Origin: Micavibrio sp.
GTDB taxonomy: Bacteria > Pseudomonadota > Alphaproteobacteria > UBA9219
DNA length: 60,763 nt
Reading direction: 5' to 3'
Assembly (NCBI GenBank): GCA_020718105.1
Contig: DYDA01000012.1
Location: 1 to 60,763, forward strand
Both the position numbers and the translations under genes were made by a program. The notes beneath the pieces are model-generated. The model was not told where the DNA came from. It worked only from the letters and a program-made list of their open reading frames with translations, and made no database searches. Positions 8,571-18,112 of this stretch are shown piece by piece. The stretch's first letter is position 1. Every line of letters begins with the position of its first letter.

Positions 8571-9578
8571 ATGACGTGGCTTGATAACTCGCGGATCTTG
8601 GCGATTTTTGCCGTTATTTTTGTGCATGTTTCCGTGGGCGTGCCATGGCACAGCGAACCCGGTTCTTTCCTTTGGCTTTATGGCAGCAGTTTTGACGTTC
8701 TGGTGCGCTGGTGCGTGCCTGTCTTTGTGATGGTCAGCGGCGCTCTCTTGCTCGCGCCCCATGACAACGAAAGCCTTGGCGATTTTTATAAAAAGCGCAT
8801 GAGCCGCGTTCTCCTCCCCATCCTGTTTTGGTCGCTGCTTTATATCGTGTGGGGTTACTTCCGTGAAAACGTGCAAGAGCCGTTCACGTTTTCCTATGTC
8901 GTTGGGAAACTGGCGTCGGGCAAGCCTTATTATCATATGTGGTTCATGTATATGCTGCTGGGCCTGTATCTTTTCACGCCCGTGTTCCGTGCTATCATCG
9001 CGAAGCTGACAACGAGAGAGCTGGTCTTTTTTATCGGCGTAGCCTTTGCCATCGATGCCGTTCAAACAATGTACGAGGCGTGGTATGTCGGTGAATCCAA
9101 CCTGTTTTTGACGTGGTTTTTGACGTATGTGCCCTATTACCTGACGGGGTATCTGGTGCGTTATCATGACCTGCCGATCTCAACGCGCAAACTGGCGCTG
9201 GCAACGGTGGGCATGGCCATCATAACGCCAGCGGCGCTGTATGTCGTGAACATGACCACGCAGCATGGCGAGGCCGCGTACTTCTTCAAGAACCTTAGCG
9301 TGACGAACATCTTCCTTTCGCTCAGTTTGATGTTCTTGTTGCGGCGGATGGACTTTCCGTTGTTGGGCGCGAAGCTAACGCCCGCTGTGGCTAAGCTGAC
9401 GTTTGGTATCTATCTGCTGCACATGATCCCATTGGCTTATTTGCATGACCTGCAGAGCTTTTGGGGGATGTTCTCGCCGTACATCTATATTCCGGCGTTT
9501 AGCCTTGCCACGTTGGCGGTAACGGCGGTGCTCGTGTGGATCATAAGCCGCGTGCCCTACCTGCGGCGGACGATTTAA
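8571..9578 (+). CDS. Acyltransferase family 3 membrane protein
   Basis: 335 residues and about ten hydrophobic segments. The N-terminus has the family hallmarks: an Arg in the first helix (NSRILAIFAVIFVHVSVG) with a conserved His, then a second conserved region FVMVSGALLL. These integral membrane enzymes move acetyl or other acyl groups from the cytoplasm onto surface sugars such as O-antigen, exopolysaccharide or peptidoglycan. GGAGG lies 6 bases before the ATG. Its stop overlaps the ftsA stop (opposite strand) through a shared TTAA, so it sits exactly where ftsZ usually follows ftsA in dcw clusters. The substrate is unknown. Confidence 0.85.
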   Translation: MTWLDNSRILAIFAVIFVHVSVGVPWHSEPGSFLWLYGSSFDVLVRWCVPVFVMVSGALLLAPHDNESLGDFYKKRMSRVLLPILFWSLLYIVWGYFRENVQEPFTFSYVVGKLASGKPYYHMWFMYMLLGLYLFTPVFRAIIAKLTTRELVFFIGVAFAIDAVQTMYEAWYVGESNLFLTWFLTYVPYYLTGYLVRYHDLPISTRKLALATVGMAIITPAALYVVNMTTQHGEAAYFFKNLSVTNIFLSLSLMFLLRRMDFPLLGAKLTPAVAKLTFGIYLLHMIPLAYLHDLQSFWGMFSPYIYIPAFSLATLAVTAVLVWIISRVPYLRRTI

Positions 9579-10903
9579 AGCCCTTGCTTCATCCATTGGC
9601 CGAAGCGACCCAGAAGGCCGCCTCCGCCGCCAAGATCAAAGCCTGCTTGCGGATCAAGGCCATCCGGTTGTAGTGCAGAAACCAGCAAGCCTGCCGTTGT
9701 CGCAAAAGCGGGGCCGGATGTTGCCTCGGCAAGGCCCGTTAAGGTTGGAGACGTGCTGCGCTGACCCTGATAAGGCTTTGTGATTCTAAGGGGGCGACCT
9801 AGGCGAACTTGTTTGTCTAAGATGCGACTGGCCAGATCGCGAATGCCCGGAAGCTGGCTTGTGCCGCCCGTCAAAACGACGCGCCGCCCGGCCATTTCTG
9901 AAACGCCGCTTTTGATAAGGCGGGCGCGGATCATCTCAAAGATTTCTTCAAGGCGTGGTCCGATGATGCGGATCAAATGCGATTTGGGGAGATGGTTGGC
10001 GAACTCTGGCGCTTCCTCACCGACTTGGGGCACGTTGATGATGTCCCGTTCATCCGCAGGGGAAAGCGTGGCGTTGCCGTAAAGCGTTTTCATCCTCTCG
10101 GCATAGGAAAAGGTGGTGGTCAGGCCGCGTGCGATATCGTTTGAGATATGAAGCCCGCCGATAGGAAGGCCATCGGAAAAGATCATGTGGCCGTCAAAAA
10201 AGATGCCGATGCTGGTTGTTCCCGCGCCGATATCGATCAGCGTGCAGCCCAGATCCATTTCATCTTCGACAAGGCAGGACAGGCCGCTGGCGAGGGGCGA
10301 GGCGACAAGGCGCTCGACTTCCAAGTGACAACGCGCAATGGCCGTTTCCAGCGTGCGTACGGGACCAAAGGCGGCTGAGATTAAATGGTAATCAGCTTGC
10401 AGCGTATTACCGATCATGCCGATGGGCTCACGAATTCCGTGGCCTCCATCCAAAGCGTAATGAACGGGCAGGGTGTGGAGAAGCTCCATCGCATGGCCGT
10501 CGCTATCCTCGGCGGCCATCGTTTGCGCTTGCGCCACAAGGCGATCCATATCCGCGCCTGTAATCTCACGCCCGCCCAAAGGCAGCGCGACAGCCGCCGT
10601 TTGGGAAAGGAGTTGTGGCGCGGCGACGTTCACGATGACGCGTTCAATGTTTTCGCCTGCCATTTGTTCGGCTGTGGCAACGGCGGCGGATACGGCGCGG
10701 CGCACCGCGTCCATATCGGCAACAAGACCTGCGCGAATACCTTCCGACAATTGGTGGCCAATGCCGATGACATGAGGTTGTCCCATTTCGTCAAGGTGAG
10801 CGATGAAACAAGCCACCTTGCTTGTGCCAATATCCAGCGCGGCAAAAACATCGCCTTGCGTTGCGTTGGGTTTATCGAAAAGCCATTGAGCGATGCGGTT
10901 CAT
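9575..10903 (-). CDS. ftsA: Cell division protein FtsA (actin-like Z-ring anchor)
   Basis: 442 residues. Actin-fold nucleotide motifs are visible: phosphate-1 AALDIGTSKV (about 21-30), phosphate-2 LIDIGAGTTSIGIF (222-235) and the adenosine motif VVLTGGTSQLPGI. The 1C subdomain lies between 100 and 180. The last residues, GRFGQWMKQGL, form the amphipathic membrane-targeting helix. FtsA tethers FtsZ filaments to the membrane and recruits late divisome proteins. Its start overlaps the ftsQ stop by 4 bases (ATGA type). Normally ftsZ follows; here the next gene is convergent, so ftsZ must be elsewhere. Confidence 0.97.
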   Translation of the reverse strand: MNRIAQWLFDKPNATQGDVFAALDIGTSKVACFIAHLDEMGQPHVIGIGHQLSEGIRAGLVADMDAVRRAVSAAVATAEQMAGENIERVIVNVAAPQLLSQTAAVALPLGGREITGADMDRLVAQAQTMAAEDSDGHAMELLHTLPVHYALDGGHGIREPIGMIGNTLQADYHLISAAFGPVRTLETAIARCHLEVERLVASPLASGLSCLVEDEMDLGCTLIDIGAGTTSIGIFFDGHMIFSDGLPIGGLHISNDIARGLTTTFSYAERMKTLYGNATLSPADERDIINVPQVGEEAPEFANHLPKSHLIRIIGPRLEEIFEMIRARLIKSGVSEMAGRRVVLTGGTSQLPGIRDLASRILDKQVRLGRPLRITKPYQGQRSTSPTLTGLAEATSGPAFATTAGLLVSALQPDGLDPQAGFDLGGGGGLLGRFGQWMKQGL

Positions 10904-11766
10904 TCGCTGGTTTCTCCATACTGTGGGCTTGCGGGTTGTGCCCCCGGCTCAATGACGGTGCGATCAGGAAAGCGAAGATCGATCGAGGCAATCGCACGGT
11001 TGAGGATATTTTGTTCTTGGATCAAGGTTGTCAATTTGGCTAGCGCTTCTTCGACGTTAAGCTCTGGCAGGCGGATTAAAAGATTGGGATTAAGAAAAAA
11101 ATTCCAACGCCTTTGCCCAACGCGAACGGCGGCCTTAAGCGAACGAGTGACAAGCGGATAATCAACCAGCAGAGCCAAAAGCGCTTGCGTTTGCTCTGGC
11201 GCGGCGTTGCCGACGACAAGCGGCAAATTAGTAAACTCTTCAGGCTTGGCGGCGGGAAGCTCTTGGCCGTTTTGATCGATAACGATGGTCTTTTCGTTGT
11301 GTTGCCACCTTGCGATAGGCTGCTTCTCGGTGAGGCGAATGATGATTTTATTGGGTAGGCTGCGGATAATCGAAACGCTATCCGTCCATGGGAGCCCCAT
11401 AATTTTATTATGAGCGTCTTGTGGATTAAAGGTAAAGATGGGGCTTCCCGCCGTGATGCCTAGTGCCGCGAAAAGGGCGGCGCGATCCGTATAGTGGCGG
11501 CCTTCAACCGTCACGTCGCTGATAGAAAAGCCGATGTTTTTCGTGGCGGTCAGACTTGCCATTTTGATGCTGTCCATAGCGCGATGAGGCCAGCGATTAT
11601 GCCAAGACCAAGAGGCAAAACTTAAGACAGTAAGCGCGATGAGAACCATGATGGCAAGGCGTGCACCAAAGCCAAGGCGCGGCGAATCCTCCTCTTCCAC
11701 GAAGCGGCGGCTTTGAGTGTTTTGACGAACGCTGCCACGCAGCGGTTTTTTAACTAGGCGGGGCAT
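10900..11766 (-). CDS. ftsQ: Cell division protein FtsQ
   Basis: 288 residues from the ATG at 11766; a longer form starts at 11787. The topology is a basic cytoplasmic tail, one transmembrane helix (ARLAIMVLIALTVLSFASW), and a periplasmic POTRA domain beginning FSISDVTVEGRHY, followed by the FtsQ beta domain. FtsQ links early and late divisome proteins through FtsB/FtsL. The gene overlaps the ddl stop by 13 bases (34 with the longer start), so the two are translationally coupled. Weak sequence conservation is normal for FtsQ; the call rests on topology, POTRA pattern and position between ddl and ftsA. Confidence 0.93.
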   Translation of the reverse strand: MPRLVKKPLRGSVRQNTQSRRFVEEEDSPRLGFGARLAIMVLIALTVLSFASWSWHNRWPHRAMDSIKMASLTATKNIGFSISDVTVEGRHYTDRAALFAALGITAGSPIFTFNPQDAHNKIMGLPWTDSVSIIRSLPNKIIIRLTEKQPIARWQHNEKTIVIDQNGQELPAAKPEEFTNLPLVVGNAAPEQTQALLALLVDYPLVTRSLKAAVRVGQRRWNFFLNPNLLIRLPELNVEEALAKLTTLIQEQNILNRAIASIDLRFPDRTVIEPGAQPASPQYGETSE

Positions 11767-12716
11767 GTGGGGTGGTCCACCATCCATTGAATCAGGTCAT
11801 TAAATGTCATTCCAGCATATTGGGCTTGCTCTGGCAAAAGGGAAAGAGGAGTCATGCCCGGCTGGGTGTTGATTTCAAGAAAATAAAGGCCTTCCGTCCC
11901 TTTTTGGGCATCGTCCCAGCGGAAATCGGCGCGGGCTGCGCCTTGGCAGCCTGCTGCCCTATAGGCTAAAACGGCTAGCCGCAAGGCTTCATCATAGATT
12001 TCTTGTGGTATCGGCGCGGGGAGGAGGTGATCCGTCTCGCCGCTTGAATACTTGGCTGTGTAGTCATAGAAGGCGTGCCCACCTTTAGGGCGCAACTCGG
12101 TTACCGCCAAAGCTTTGGCTTCATGCTCGTGCCCCAGAACAGCGACGGTTAGTTCATGCCCTGCGATAAAGGTTTCGATCAATACCGTATCGCCATAGAT
12201 CCAGCCGTCCTCTTCGATTTTCTGAAGGTCTTCTTCGGACGCCACCAAACGCACGCCGACGCTAGAGCCTTCGTTGGTCGGTTTGATGACAAACGGCGGC
12301 TTCATGGGATAGCCGTCTTGGACGATTGCCTCGCGGGTTACGACAACGCCTTGTGGGCAGCGCACGCCTGCTTGACTGGCCACGATTTTCATCATGGGTT
12401 TATCCATGGCGATGGCCGAGGCCAAAACGCCCGAATGCGTATAGGGAATGCCGATGAACTCAAGGAGGCCTTGGATCGTGCCGTCCTCACCCACGCGGCC
12501 ATGAAGCGCGTTGAAAATAACGTCGGGCTTTCCCGTTGATTGCAAGGTGAGGGTTTGGACGATGCCCAGTGGATCACGTTGCACATCGATGGCCAGAACC
12601 TCATGCCCTAGCTCTTGCAAAGCTTTGCATGCCGCGCCGCCGCTAATCAGCGAGACTTCGCGTTCAGCGGACCATCCGCCCATGAGAACAGCGACTTTCT
12701 TTTTTGTAGGGGGCAT
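11754..12716 (-). CDS. ddl: D-alanine--D-alanine ligase
   Basis: 320 residues, DdlB-type size. The N-terminal VLMGGWSAEREVSLISG is the family signature, NALHGRVGEDGTIQGLLE binds substrate, and the ATP-grasp domain shows PFVIKPTNEGSSVGV and a metal-binding end YFLEINTQPGMTPLSLLPEQA. It joins two D-alanines with ATP to make the dipeptide that MurF adds to the UDP-MurNAc-tripeptide. It lies between murB and ftsQ in canonical order. A family B repeat fills the 194-base gap back to murB, so a separate promoter or RNA-processing point here is possible. Confidence 0.97.
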   Translation of the reverse strand: MPPTKKKVAVLMGGWSAEREVSLISGGAACKALQELGHEVLAIDVQRDPLGIVQTLTLQSTGKPDVIFNALHGRVGEDGTIQGLLEFIGIPYTHSGVLASAIAMDKPMMKIVASQAGVRCPQGVVVTREAIVQDGYPMKPPFVIKPTNEGSSVGVRLVASEEDLQKIEEDGWIYGDTVLIETFIAGHELTVAVLGHEHEAKALAVTELRPKGGHAFYDYTAKYSSGETDHLLPAPIPQEIYDEALRLAVLAYRAAGCQGAARADFRWDDAQKGTEGLYFLEINTQPGMTPLSLLPEQAQYAGMTFNDLIQWMVDHPTCPA

Positions 12717-12770
12717 GGAGCATTTCCTTTTTAGTTAGGGTCGAGGCATTGAATAACATTATTCCTTCTC

Positions 12771-12893
12771 GTCATTGCGAGGAGCGAATGCGACGAAGCA
12801 ATCCAGCGCCGAGCGTCTGCGAGGCACAAGACTCACGTGCGTTGCGGACGCAACGCAGCTGGATTGCCACGCGCCTACGGCGCTCGCAATGAC
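12771..12893. repeat. Palindromic repeat, family B copy 1
   Basis: It starts GTCATTGCGAGGAGCGAA and ends in the near-complement CGCTCGCAATGAC. GCAATCCAG and CTGGATTGC form the next inner pair, and GCGTTGCGGACGCAACGC makes a central hairpin. It fills the gap between murB and ddl inside the dcw operon. This GTCATTGCGAG...CAATCCAG type of palindrome is widespread in bacterial intergenic DNA. A second copy lies at 33223-33351. Confidence 0.9.
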
Positions 12894-12910
12894 GGGGAGA
12901 GGTGACGTGC

Positions 12911-13837
12911 CTAATCTCTCGTCCCTATTCTCCTGATTTCCCATTGTAATTCAATACCTGATTGTTCGCGCACGCGGCGGCGAACTTCCTCGCCAAGGGC
13001 TTCAAGGTCGGTGGCAGTCGCGCTGCCCGTGTTAATCATGAAATTACAGTGTTTTTCCGACATCATCGCGCCACCGATAGCAAGGCCGCGACAGCCAGCC
13101 TTGTCAATCAACTCCCACGCTTTATGGCCTTGAGGGTTGGCAAAGGTGGAGCCTCCCGTCTTTTCGCGAAGCGGTTGCGCGGCGGCTCTCGCCTCCGCAA
13201 TGTCTTTCATGCGGGCGGCGATGGCTTCGGGCGGCGCTGCGCGGCCTTGCAGTGTCGCGCTCATAAAAATAAAATCCGATGGCGCGGCGCTGTGGCGATA
13301 GGTAAAGCCCATCTCTGGGGTGGTAAGCGTGCGTGTTGTTCCAGTGCGATCCAGCGCGGTGATGGATGTCACGATATCTTTTATCTCACCACCATGCGCA
13401 CCCGCATTCATGCGGAGTGCGCCGCCCAGCGTTCCTGGTATACCAGAGAGGAATTCCAATCCCGCAAGGCCTGCCTTATGCGCGGCGCGGGCGATGTTGA
13501 GATCAAGCGCCGCCGCGCCTGCCGTGATCGCTTCGCCTTCGGTTGTGATAGAGGCGAAAGCGGGGCCAAGCTTGATGACAACGCCCGCCACGCCGCCATC
13601 GCGGATCAAAAGGTTTGAGGCAACGCCGATAACGGTGAGCGGAACATTGGCGGGGCAGGCGGCTAGAAACGCTGCTAAGTCTTCTTTATCTTTAGGCGAA
13701 AAAAGAACCTCGGCGTTGCCGCCAACACGAAACCATGTGTTGTCTTTTAAGGGCGCGTTCGCGGTCATCTTGCCGCGCACGGGGGGAAGTCGCGAAAGCA
13801 GAGTGGCGGAAAGAGGAGGCTGGTGTGAGTGATACAT
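12911..13837 (-). CDS. murB: UDP-N-acetylenolpyruvoylglucosamine reductase MurB
   Basis: 308 residues. The FAD-binding FRVGG is at 36-40, followed by VIGVASNLLIRDGG, the pyrophosphate loop SGIPGTLGGALRMNAGAHG at 131-149, and catalytic KTGGSTFANP with Ser230 as proton donor. This is the shorter (type II-like) MurB found in alphaproteobacteria. It reduces UDP-GlcNAc-enolpyruvate to UDP-MurNAc with NADPH. The first ATG (13837) has no obvious Shine-Dalgarno site, and an ATG at 13768 is an alternative that still precedes FRVGG. A family A palindrome sits between it and murC. Confidence 0.97.
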   Translation of the reverse strand: MYHSHQPPLSATLLSRLPPVRGKMTANAPLKDNTWFRVGGNAEVLFSPKDKEDLAAFLAACPANVPLTVIGVASNLLIRDGGVAGVVIKLGPAFASITTEGEAITAGAAALDLNIARAAHKAGLAGLEFLSGIPGTLGGALRMNAGAHGGEIKDIVTSITALDRTGTTRTLTTPEMGFTYRHSAAPSDFIFMSATLQGRAAPPEAIAARMKDIAEARAAAQPLREKTGGSTFANPQGHKAWELIDKAGCRGLAIGGAMMSEKHCNFMINTGSATATDLEALGEEVRRRVREQSGIELQWEIRRIGTRD

Positions 13838-13872
13838 TTTTTCAAAATCAATCAGTAAAAACGCAGATTAAT

Positions 13873-14014
13873 CGCCCTCCCCTTGCGGGAGGGCACGAAA
13901 TTTCTGAGACCAACGGGATCAGAAATTGCGGGGAGGGGTCTCTTTATAAGGGTCAGCAAATGACCCCTCCCCGAAAACGCTTGCGCGTTTTCGACCCTCC
14001 CGCAAGGGGAGGGT
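13873..14014. repeat. Palindromic repeat, family A copy 3
   Basis: The outer arms are CGCCCTCCCCTTGCGGGAGG and its complement ending near 14014. The inner left stem is AAATTTCTGA/TCAGAAATT, different from the other copies. The inner right stem is GAAAACGC/GCGTTTTC. It fills the gap between murC (ends 14030) and murB (starts 13837), again inside the dcw operon, so read-through transcripts would carry this structured RNA. Confidence 0.9.
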
Positions 14015-14029
14015 GATGATAGTTGGCCT

Positions 14030-15505
14030 TCATACCGTTTTCCCATCCTTCTTTTCTTTCAAAACTTCCAGCTCATTCGGCAGAGCGTGCGCCCATGCGG
14101 AAATAGTCCCTGCGCCAAGGCAGATGACGTAATCGCCTTCGCTGGCCAGCTCGCTGACCGTTTGTGCCAGCGCTTGCGGTGAGGGCAGGGCGATGGCCTC
14201 GCGGTGGCCGTGGGCGCGAAGACCTTCAACAAGAGCTTCTTTATTCGCTCCTTCGATAGGACTTTCGCCAGCAGGGTGAACGTCTGCGATAATCACGCAA
14301 TCGGCATCGTTAAAGCAGGTGCAGAACTCGGCCATCAAACTAGAGAGGCGGGAATAGCGATGAGGCTGCATCACGGCAATCACGCGGCCCTTTTCGCCTT
14401 TGGCTTGCAGCGCGGCTTGCAGCGTTGCTTTGATTTCGATGGGGTGATGCGCGTAATCATCGACAACCGTGATGCCCTTCACGCAGCCGGTGCGCGTGAA
14501 GCGGCGCTTGACGCCTTCGAACTTGCTTAAGGCGCTCCGCATGACATCGTGGGTTAAGCCCAACTGCCAGCCGACCGCCAAGGCCGAGAGGACGTTTTGC
14601 ACATTATGAAGGCCGATGACGGGCAAGAAAAGCTGCGCCAGCGTTGTCGTTTGATCCGTTTTGCGACATGTAAAGTGGACATCAAAGGTCGATCCATCAG
14701 GGCTGGCCTTGATATTGACGGCGCGGACATCGGCTTGCGGTGATAGGCCATAGGTGATGATCTTGCGATCTTTGATGCGTGCGACCATGGCTTGCACTTC
14801 GGGATGATCGATGCACAAAACCGCAAAGCCATAGAAGGGGATGTTTTCAACAAAGGTATCATAGGCGCGGCGCACCGCGTCAAAAGTTTTGTAATGATCC
14901 AGATGTTCTGGATCCATGTTGGTGACGATGCAAATGGTGGCGGGAAGCTTGGTAAAGCTGCCGTCGGATTCGTCTGTTTCCACAACCATCCAATCGCCGC
15001 TGCCAAGGCGAGCGTTGGTTCCATAGGTGTTGATAATCCCGCCGTTGATAACGGTGGGGTTAAGGCCCGCTTCATCAAACAGCGTCGCGATCATGGAGGT
15101 TGTTGTTGTTTTGCCGTGCGTGCCGCCTACACCAACCGCCCATTTCAGGCGCATCAGCTCCCCCAACATTTCGGCGCGGCGCACGATGGGGAGAAAGGCT
15201 TCACGAGCGGCGATGACTTCGGGATTGTCTTTTTTAACGGCGGAGGAAATGACAACGATGGCGGCGTTGCCAATGTTTTCGGCCTTGTGGCCGATCATGA
15301 TGGAAAGCCCCATGCCGCGCAAACGGCGGGCGTTCGCATTGTCGGTCAGATCGCTGCCCTGCACTTTATAGCCAAGGGTGTGCAGGATTTCGGCAATCCC
15401 GCTCATCCCTATGCCCCCGATTCCGACGAAGTGGATCAGCCCGACGTTAAGGGGCGTGAAAAGCTGCGTCTTATTGGCCGTCAAGGGCGCTGTCGGTAGG
15501 GTCAT
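14030..15505 (-). CDS. murC: UDP-N-acetylmuramate--L-alanine ligase MurC
   Basis: 491 residues. The N-terminal dinucleotide-fold motif [17 protein letters not shown] (25-41) is the MurC signature. The ATP loop is [15 protein letters not shown] (125-139), and the Mur ligase central residues include ETDESDGSF and [10 protein letters not shown]. The C-terminal domain has [15 protein letters not shown]. It adds L-Ala to UDP-MurNAc, the first peptide step. The start overlaps the murG stop by 4 bases. Confidence 0.98.
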   Translation of the reverse strand: MTLPTAPLTANKTQLFTPLNVGLIHFVGIGGIGMSGIAEILHTLGYKVQGSDLTDNANARRLRGMGLSIMIGHKAENIGNAAIVVISSAVKKDNPEVIAAREAFLPIVRRAEMLGELMRLKWAVGVGGTHGKTTTTSMIATLFDEAGLNPTVINGGIINTYGTNARLGSGDWMVVETDESDGSFTKLPATICIVTNMDPEHLDHYKTFDAVRRAYDTFVENIPFYGFAVLCIDHPEVQAMVARIKDRKIITYGLSPQADVRAVNIKASPDGSTFDVHFTCRKTDQTTTLAQLFLPVIGLHNVQNVLSALAVGWQLGLTHDVMRSALSKFEGVKRRFTRTGCVKGITVVDDYAHHPIEIKATLQAALQAKGEKGRVIAVMQPHRYSRLSSLMAEFCTCFNDADCVIIADVHPAGESPIEGANKEALVEGLRAHGHREAIALPSPQALAQTVSELASEGDYVICLGAGTISAWAHALPNELEVLKEKKDGKTV

Positions 15506-16692
15506 GAATAAAACTCGTGCGTTGCTAGAGCCAAAAGGCTTTCTTGGCCGTCTCTGTCGGGGTTGGCGCTGAGGGCTGCGAGCGTTTTGGGTGTAGGCAG
15601 CCCCATGGCTTTATAAACGCAATCGGCTAAGGCATCGGCTGCCGTGATGCTGCCCCAGCCTCGTGCGGCCGCAGCGGTTTTGCCAAGTGTGGCGGGCATG
15701 GTTAAAAGCGATTCAAGGCGCATGGCTAGAGATTCTGGCAAAAACGCTTCTTCGGGAATAAGCCATGCGCCGCCTGCATCGGCCAAGGCTGCCGCGTTGG
15801 CTTTTTGCTCACCCGCATGGCCGTGGGGAAAGGGGACAAGGATGGAAGGGCGGCCAATCGCGGCCAGCTCGGCAATCGCGCCGCCGCCTGCGCGGCCAAT
15901 CACCAAATGGGCGGCGGCCATGCGTTCGGGAACGTCTTTGAAGAAGGCCGACACTTCAGCCACGATGCCAGCGGCGGCAAAAGCGGCGCGTGCGGCCTCA
16001 ATGTCTTCGGCACGGCATTGCTGCGCGACGATCATGCGGCTACGCAAAGCTTCGGGTATAAGGCTCAGCGCTTGGGGGACAACATGGGTGAACACACTGG
16101 CGCCTAAAGAGCCTCCAAGAATAAGAAGGCGGATGGAATCGTCCTTGCCAAGGGAGGGGTAGGGGTCGCCCCGATGCGCTGCAAAGGCGGGACGAACGGG
16201 GTTGCCGGTGTGAACGATATGCGTATCGTTTAAAACGGGCACGTCCGCCACATGGGGAAAGGCTGTGCAGAGCGTATGCGCCATGGGAGCCATCGTGCGG
16301 TTGGCACGGCCTAGGACGGCGTTTTGTTCGTGAAGGATGATGGGCACGCCAGACCTTACGGCGGCGTAGAGCAGCGGAACGGAAGGATAGCCGCCAAACC
16401 CGACAACAGCCGCTGGGCGTTGGCGGTGAATGAGCCATAAGGCTTGCGCAACGCCGATGCCCATAAGGGCGATGCTTAGCGCTTTGCGGATAAGGCCTTT
16501 GCCCAAGGGGCAGGCATGAAGGCGATAAACGGGAAGAGAAAGCTCGCCGCCAAATTGCTGCCCGCGTGAGTCTGTGACAAGAGCCACACGTGCCCCGCGA
16601 CCCAGAAGCTCACGCGCGAGCGCCTCGGCTGGAAAGACGTGGCCACCGGTTCCTCCGGCAGCCAAAAGGATCAAAGGCGGCGTATCGCGCAT
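15502..16692 (-). CDS. murG: UDP-GlcNAc:undecaprenyl-PP-MurNAc-pentapeptide transferase MurG
   Basis: 396 residues from the ATG at 16692. The N-terminal [14 protein letters not shown] (13-26) is the glycine-rich lipid I-binding loop. [12 protein letters not shown] is the second signature, and [24 protein letters not shown] is the C-terminal UDP-GlcNAc site (GT28). MurG makes lipid II at the inner membrane face. The frame stays open upstream to 16779, but that extension runs to within a few bases of a family C repeat and has no family resemblance, so I chose the internal start. No good Shine-Dalgarno site is visible there. The gap to ftsW holds the repeat. Confidence 0.96.
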   Translation of the reverse strand: MRDTPPLILLAAGGTGGHVFPAEALARELLGRGARVALVTDSRGQQFGGELSLPVYRLHACPLGKGLIRKALSIALMGIGVAQALWLIHRQRPAAVVGFGGYPSVPLLYAAVRSGVPIILHEQNAVLGRANRTMAPMAHTLCTAFPHVADVPVLNDTHIVHTGNPVRPAFAAHRGDPYPSLGKDDSIRLLILGGSLGASVFTHVVPQALSLIPEALRSRMIVAQQCRAEDIEAARAAFAAAGIVAEVSAFFKDVPERMAAAHLVIGRAGGGAIAELAAIGRPSILVPFPHGHAGEQKANAAALADAGGAWLIPEEAFLPESLAMRLESLLTMPATLGKTAAAARGWGSITAADALADCVYKAMGLPTPKTLAALSANPDRDGQESLLALATHEFYS

Positions 16693-16774
16693 GGGGCAAA
16701 ACCGTAAAAAGGGAAGGTTGAAACAAGGTCGTACAGCATGGCCTGTTGAAATGGAGACGAATTTTCCCGTTTGC

Positions 16775-16880
16775 GTCATCCCGCTGAAAAGCGGGATCCA
16801 GTCGCGCGGCGTCTGCCGCGCTTATGAGTCTTCTGCCGCGCAGACGCGCGGCACTGGATACCGGCCTTCGCCGGTATGAC
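16775..16880. repeat. Palindromic repeat, family C copy 1
   Basis: GTCATCCCGC...GCGGGATCCAGT at the left and ACTGGATACCGGC...GCCGGTATGAC at the right are complementary in outline and each folds on itself (CCCGCTGAAAAGCGGG; CCGGCCTTCGCCGG). The centre has GCGGCGTCTGCCGC and CTGCCGCGCAGACGCGCGGC. It lies between ftsW and murG. Related elements are at 31530-31601 and 38110-38179. Confidence 0.85.
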
Positions 16881-16983
16881 GGTTTAGGTTAAGGATTCAA
16901 CTCTAATTAAACAACTCATGCTTTACCCCCCTTAATAGAGCGCTTTTCATGGTGATCCGCAAGGGTTGGAAGCCAAAAAAGAA

Positions 16984-18102
16984 TCAAATATCCATAAGGC
17001 CATAGCGTTTGCGGGTGAGGGCAAGGAGCATGCCCATCTGGATCGCGATGGCCCACAGGGACGACCCGCCATAGGAGATGAAGGGCAAGGTCATGCCCTT
17101 GGCGGGGATTAGGTGCAAGGTGGAGCCAAGATTAATGGCGGTTTGAAGGCCGAATTCAACCAAAAGGCCGCTGACAGCCAGCAGGATGAAAAGGTTGTTT
17201 TCACCCCTTAGCTTCCACAGACCGCGTAGGATGATGAAGGAAAATAAAAGGACGATGACTAAAGCGCCAATCAGCCCCAGTTCCTCCCCCGCGACGGCAA
17301 AGATAAAATCCGCATGCGCGTCGGGAAGCGCCATCTTGACCGTTCCTGCGCCAGGCCCTGTGCCGAACAAGCCGCCGTGGGTAAAGGCTTCCAGCGCCTT
17401 GTCGGTTTGATAGGTATCACCACTGTGGCTGATAAAACGGTCAAAGCGCGAGGCAAAATGTGGAAAAAAGGAATAGGCGCAAAAGAGTCCGGCGATGCCT
17501 AAAACAGGAAGCGCCGCAGCAAGAATAAGTGGCATACCTGCCAAGAAGAATTGGGCAAACCAAATCAAAGAGACCAACGTGGCCATGCCGATGTCGGGTT
17601 GTGCTAAAAGGCCAAGGAGGATCAGCGCATAGAGGGTCATGTTCAGACCCATCGCGGGAAAGCCCAAACGGCTGCATTGGCGGGAAAAGAGCCATGCGGC
17701 GATCACCGTGAAAAAAGGCTTGATAAACTCGGAAGGTTGGAGGGATAGGCCAAGGAGGCTCAGCCAGCGCGTAGCGCCTTTAATCTCAACGCCGAAAAAA
17801 GGCGTGATGGCTAAAAGCGGCAAGAAGAGGAGAATCCCTCCTATGGCCAAAGAACGAACATGGCGCGGCGAGAGAAGCGAGATGGCCAACATCATGAACA
17901 ACGCTGGAACCAGCATGACCAAATGGCGTTCGACAAAGTAAAAGTTGCTCAACCCATGCTTGACGGCAACGGCAGGCGTGGCGGCTTGAATAAGAAGAAT
18001 GCCGATGCCTATCAGCACAACGATGGCGCCCAAGGTCCAGCGATCCACCGTCCACCACCAGCGGCCTATAATCGTTTGATCGGTGCGGGCAAGAGCTGGC
18101 AT
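16984..18102 (-). CDS. ftsW: Septal peptidoglycan glycosyltransferase FtsW (SEDS family)
   Basis: 372 residues with about ten transmembrane helices. SEDS hallmarks include ATRWLSLLGLSLQPSEFIKPFF (a W-L-x-L-G-x-x-x-Q-P-S-E signature), GLFGTGPGAGTVKMALPDAHADFIFAVAGEELG, and PAKGMTLPFISYGGSS near the C-terminus. FtsW polymerises lipid II into septal glycan with FtsI. It starts 10 bases after the mraY stop. In most dcw clusters murD sits between mraY and ftsW; here there is no room for it. A GGGG site precedes the ATG. Confidence 0.97.
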   Translation of the reverse strand: MPALARTDQTIIGRWWWTVDRWTLGAIVVLIGIGILLIQAATPAVAVKHGLSNFYFVERHLVMLVPALFMMLAISLLSPRHVRSLAIGGILLFLPLLAITPFFGVEIKGATRWLSLLGLSLQPSEFIKPFFTVIAAWLFSRQCSRLGFPAMGLNMTLYALILLGLLAQPDIGMATLVSLIWFAQFFLAGMPLILAAALPVLGIAGLFCAYSFFPHFASRFDRFISHSGDTYQTDKALEAFTHGGLFGTGPGAGTVKMALPDAHADFIFAVAGEELGLIGALVIVLLFSFIILRGLWKLRGENNLFILLAVSGLLVEFGLQTAINLGSTLHLIPAKGMTLPFISYGGSSLWAIAIQMGMLLALTRKRYGLMDI

Positions 18103-18112
18103 GATCGTCCCC

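Noticed and set aside
12759-12944. Small ORF overlapping the family B repeat between murB and ddl
   Set aside because: Almost all of it is encoded by the palindromic repeat, which is non-coding in its other copy.
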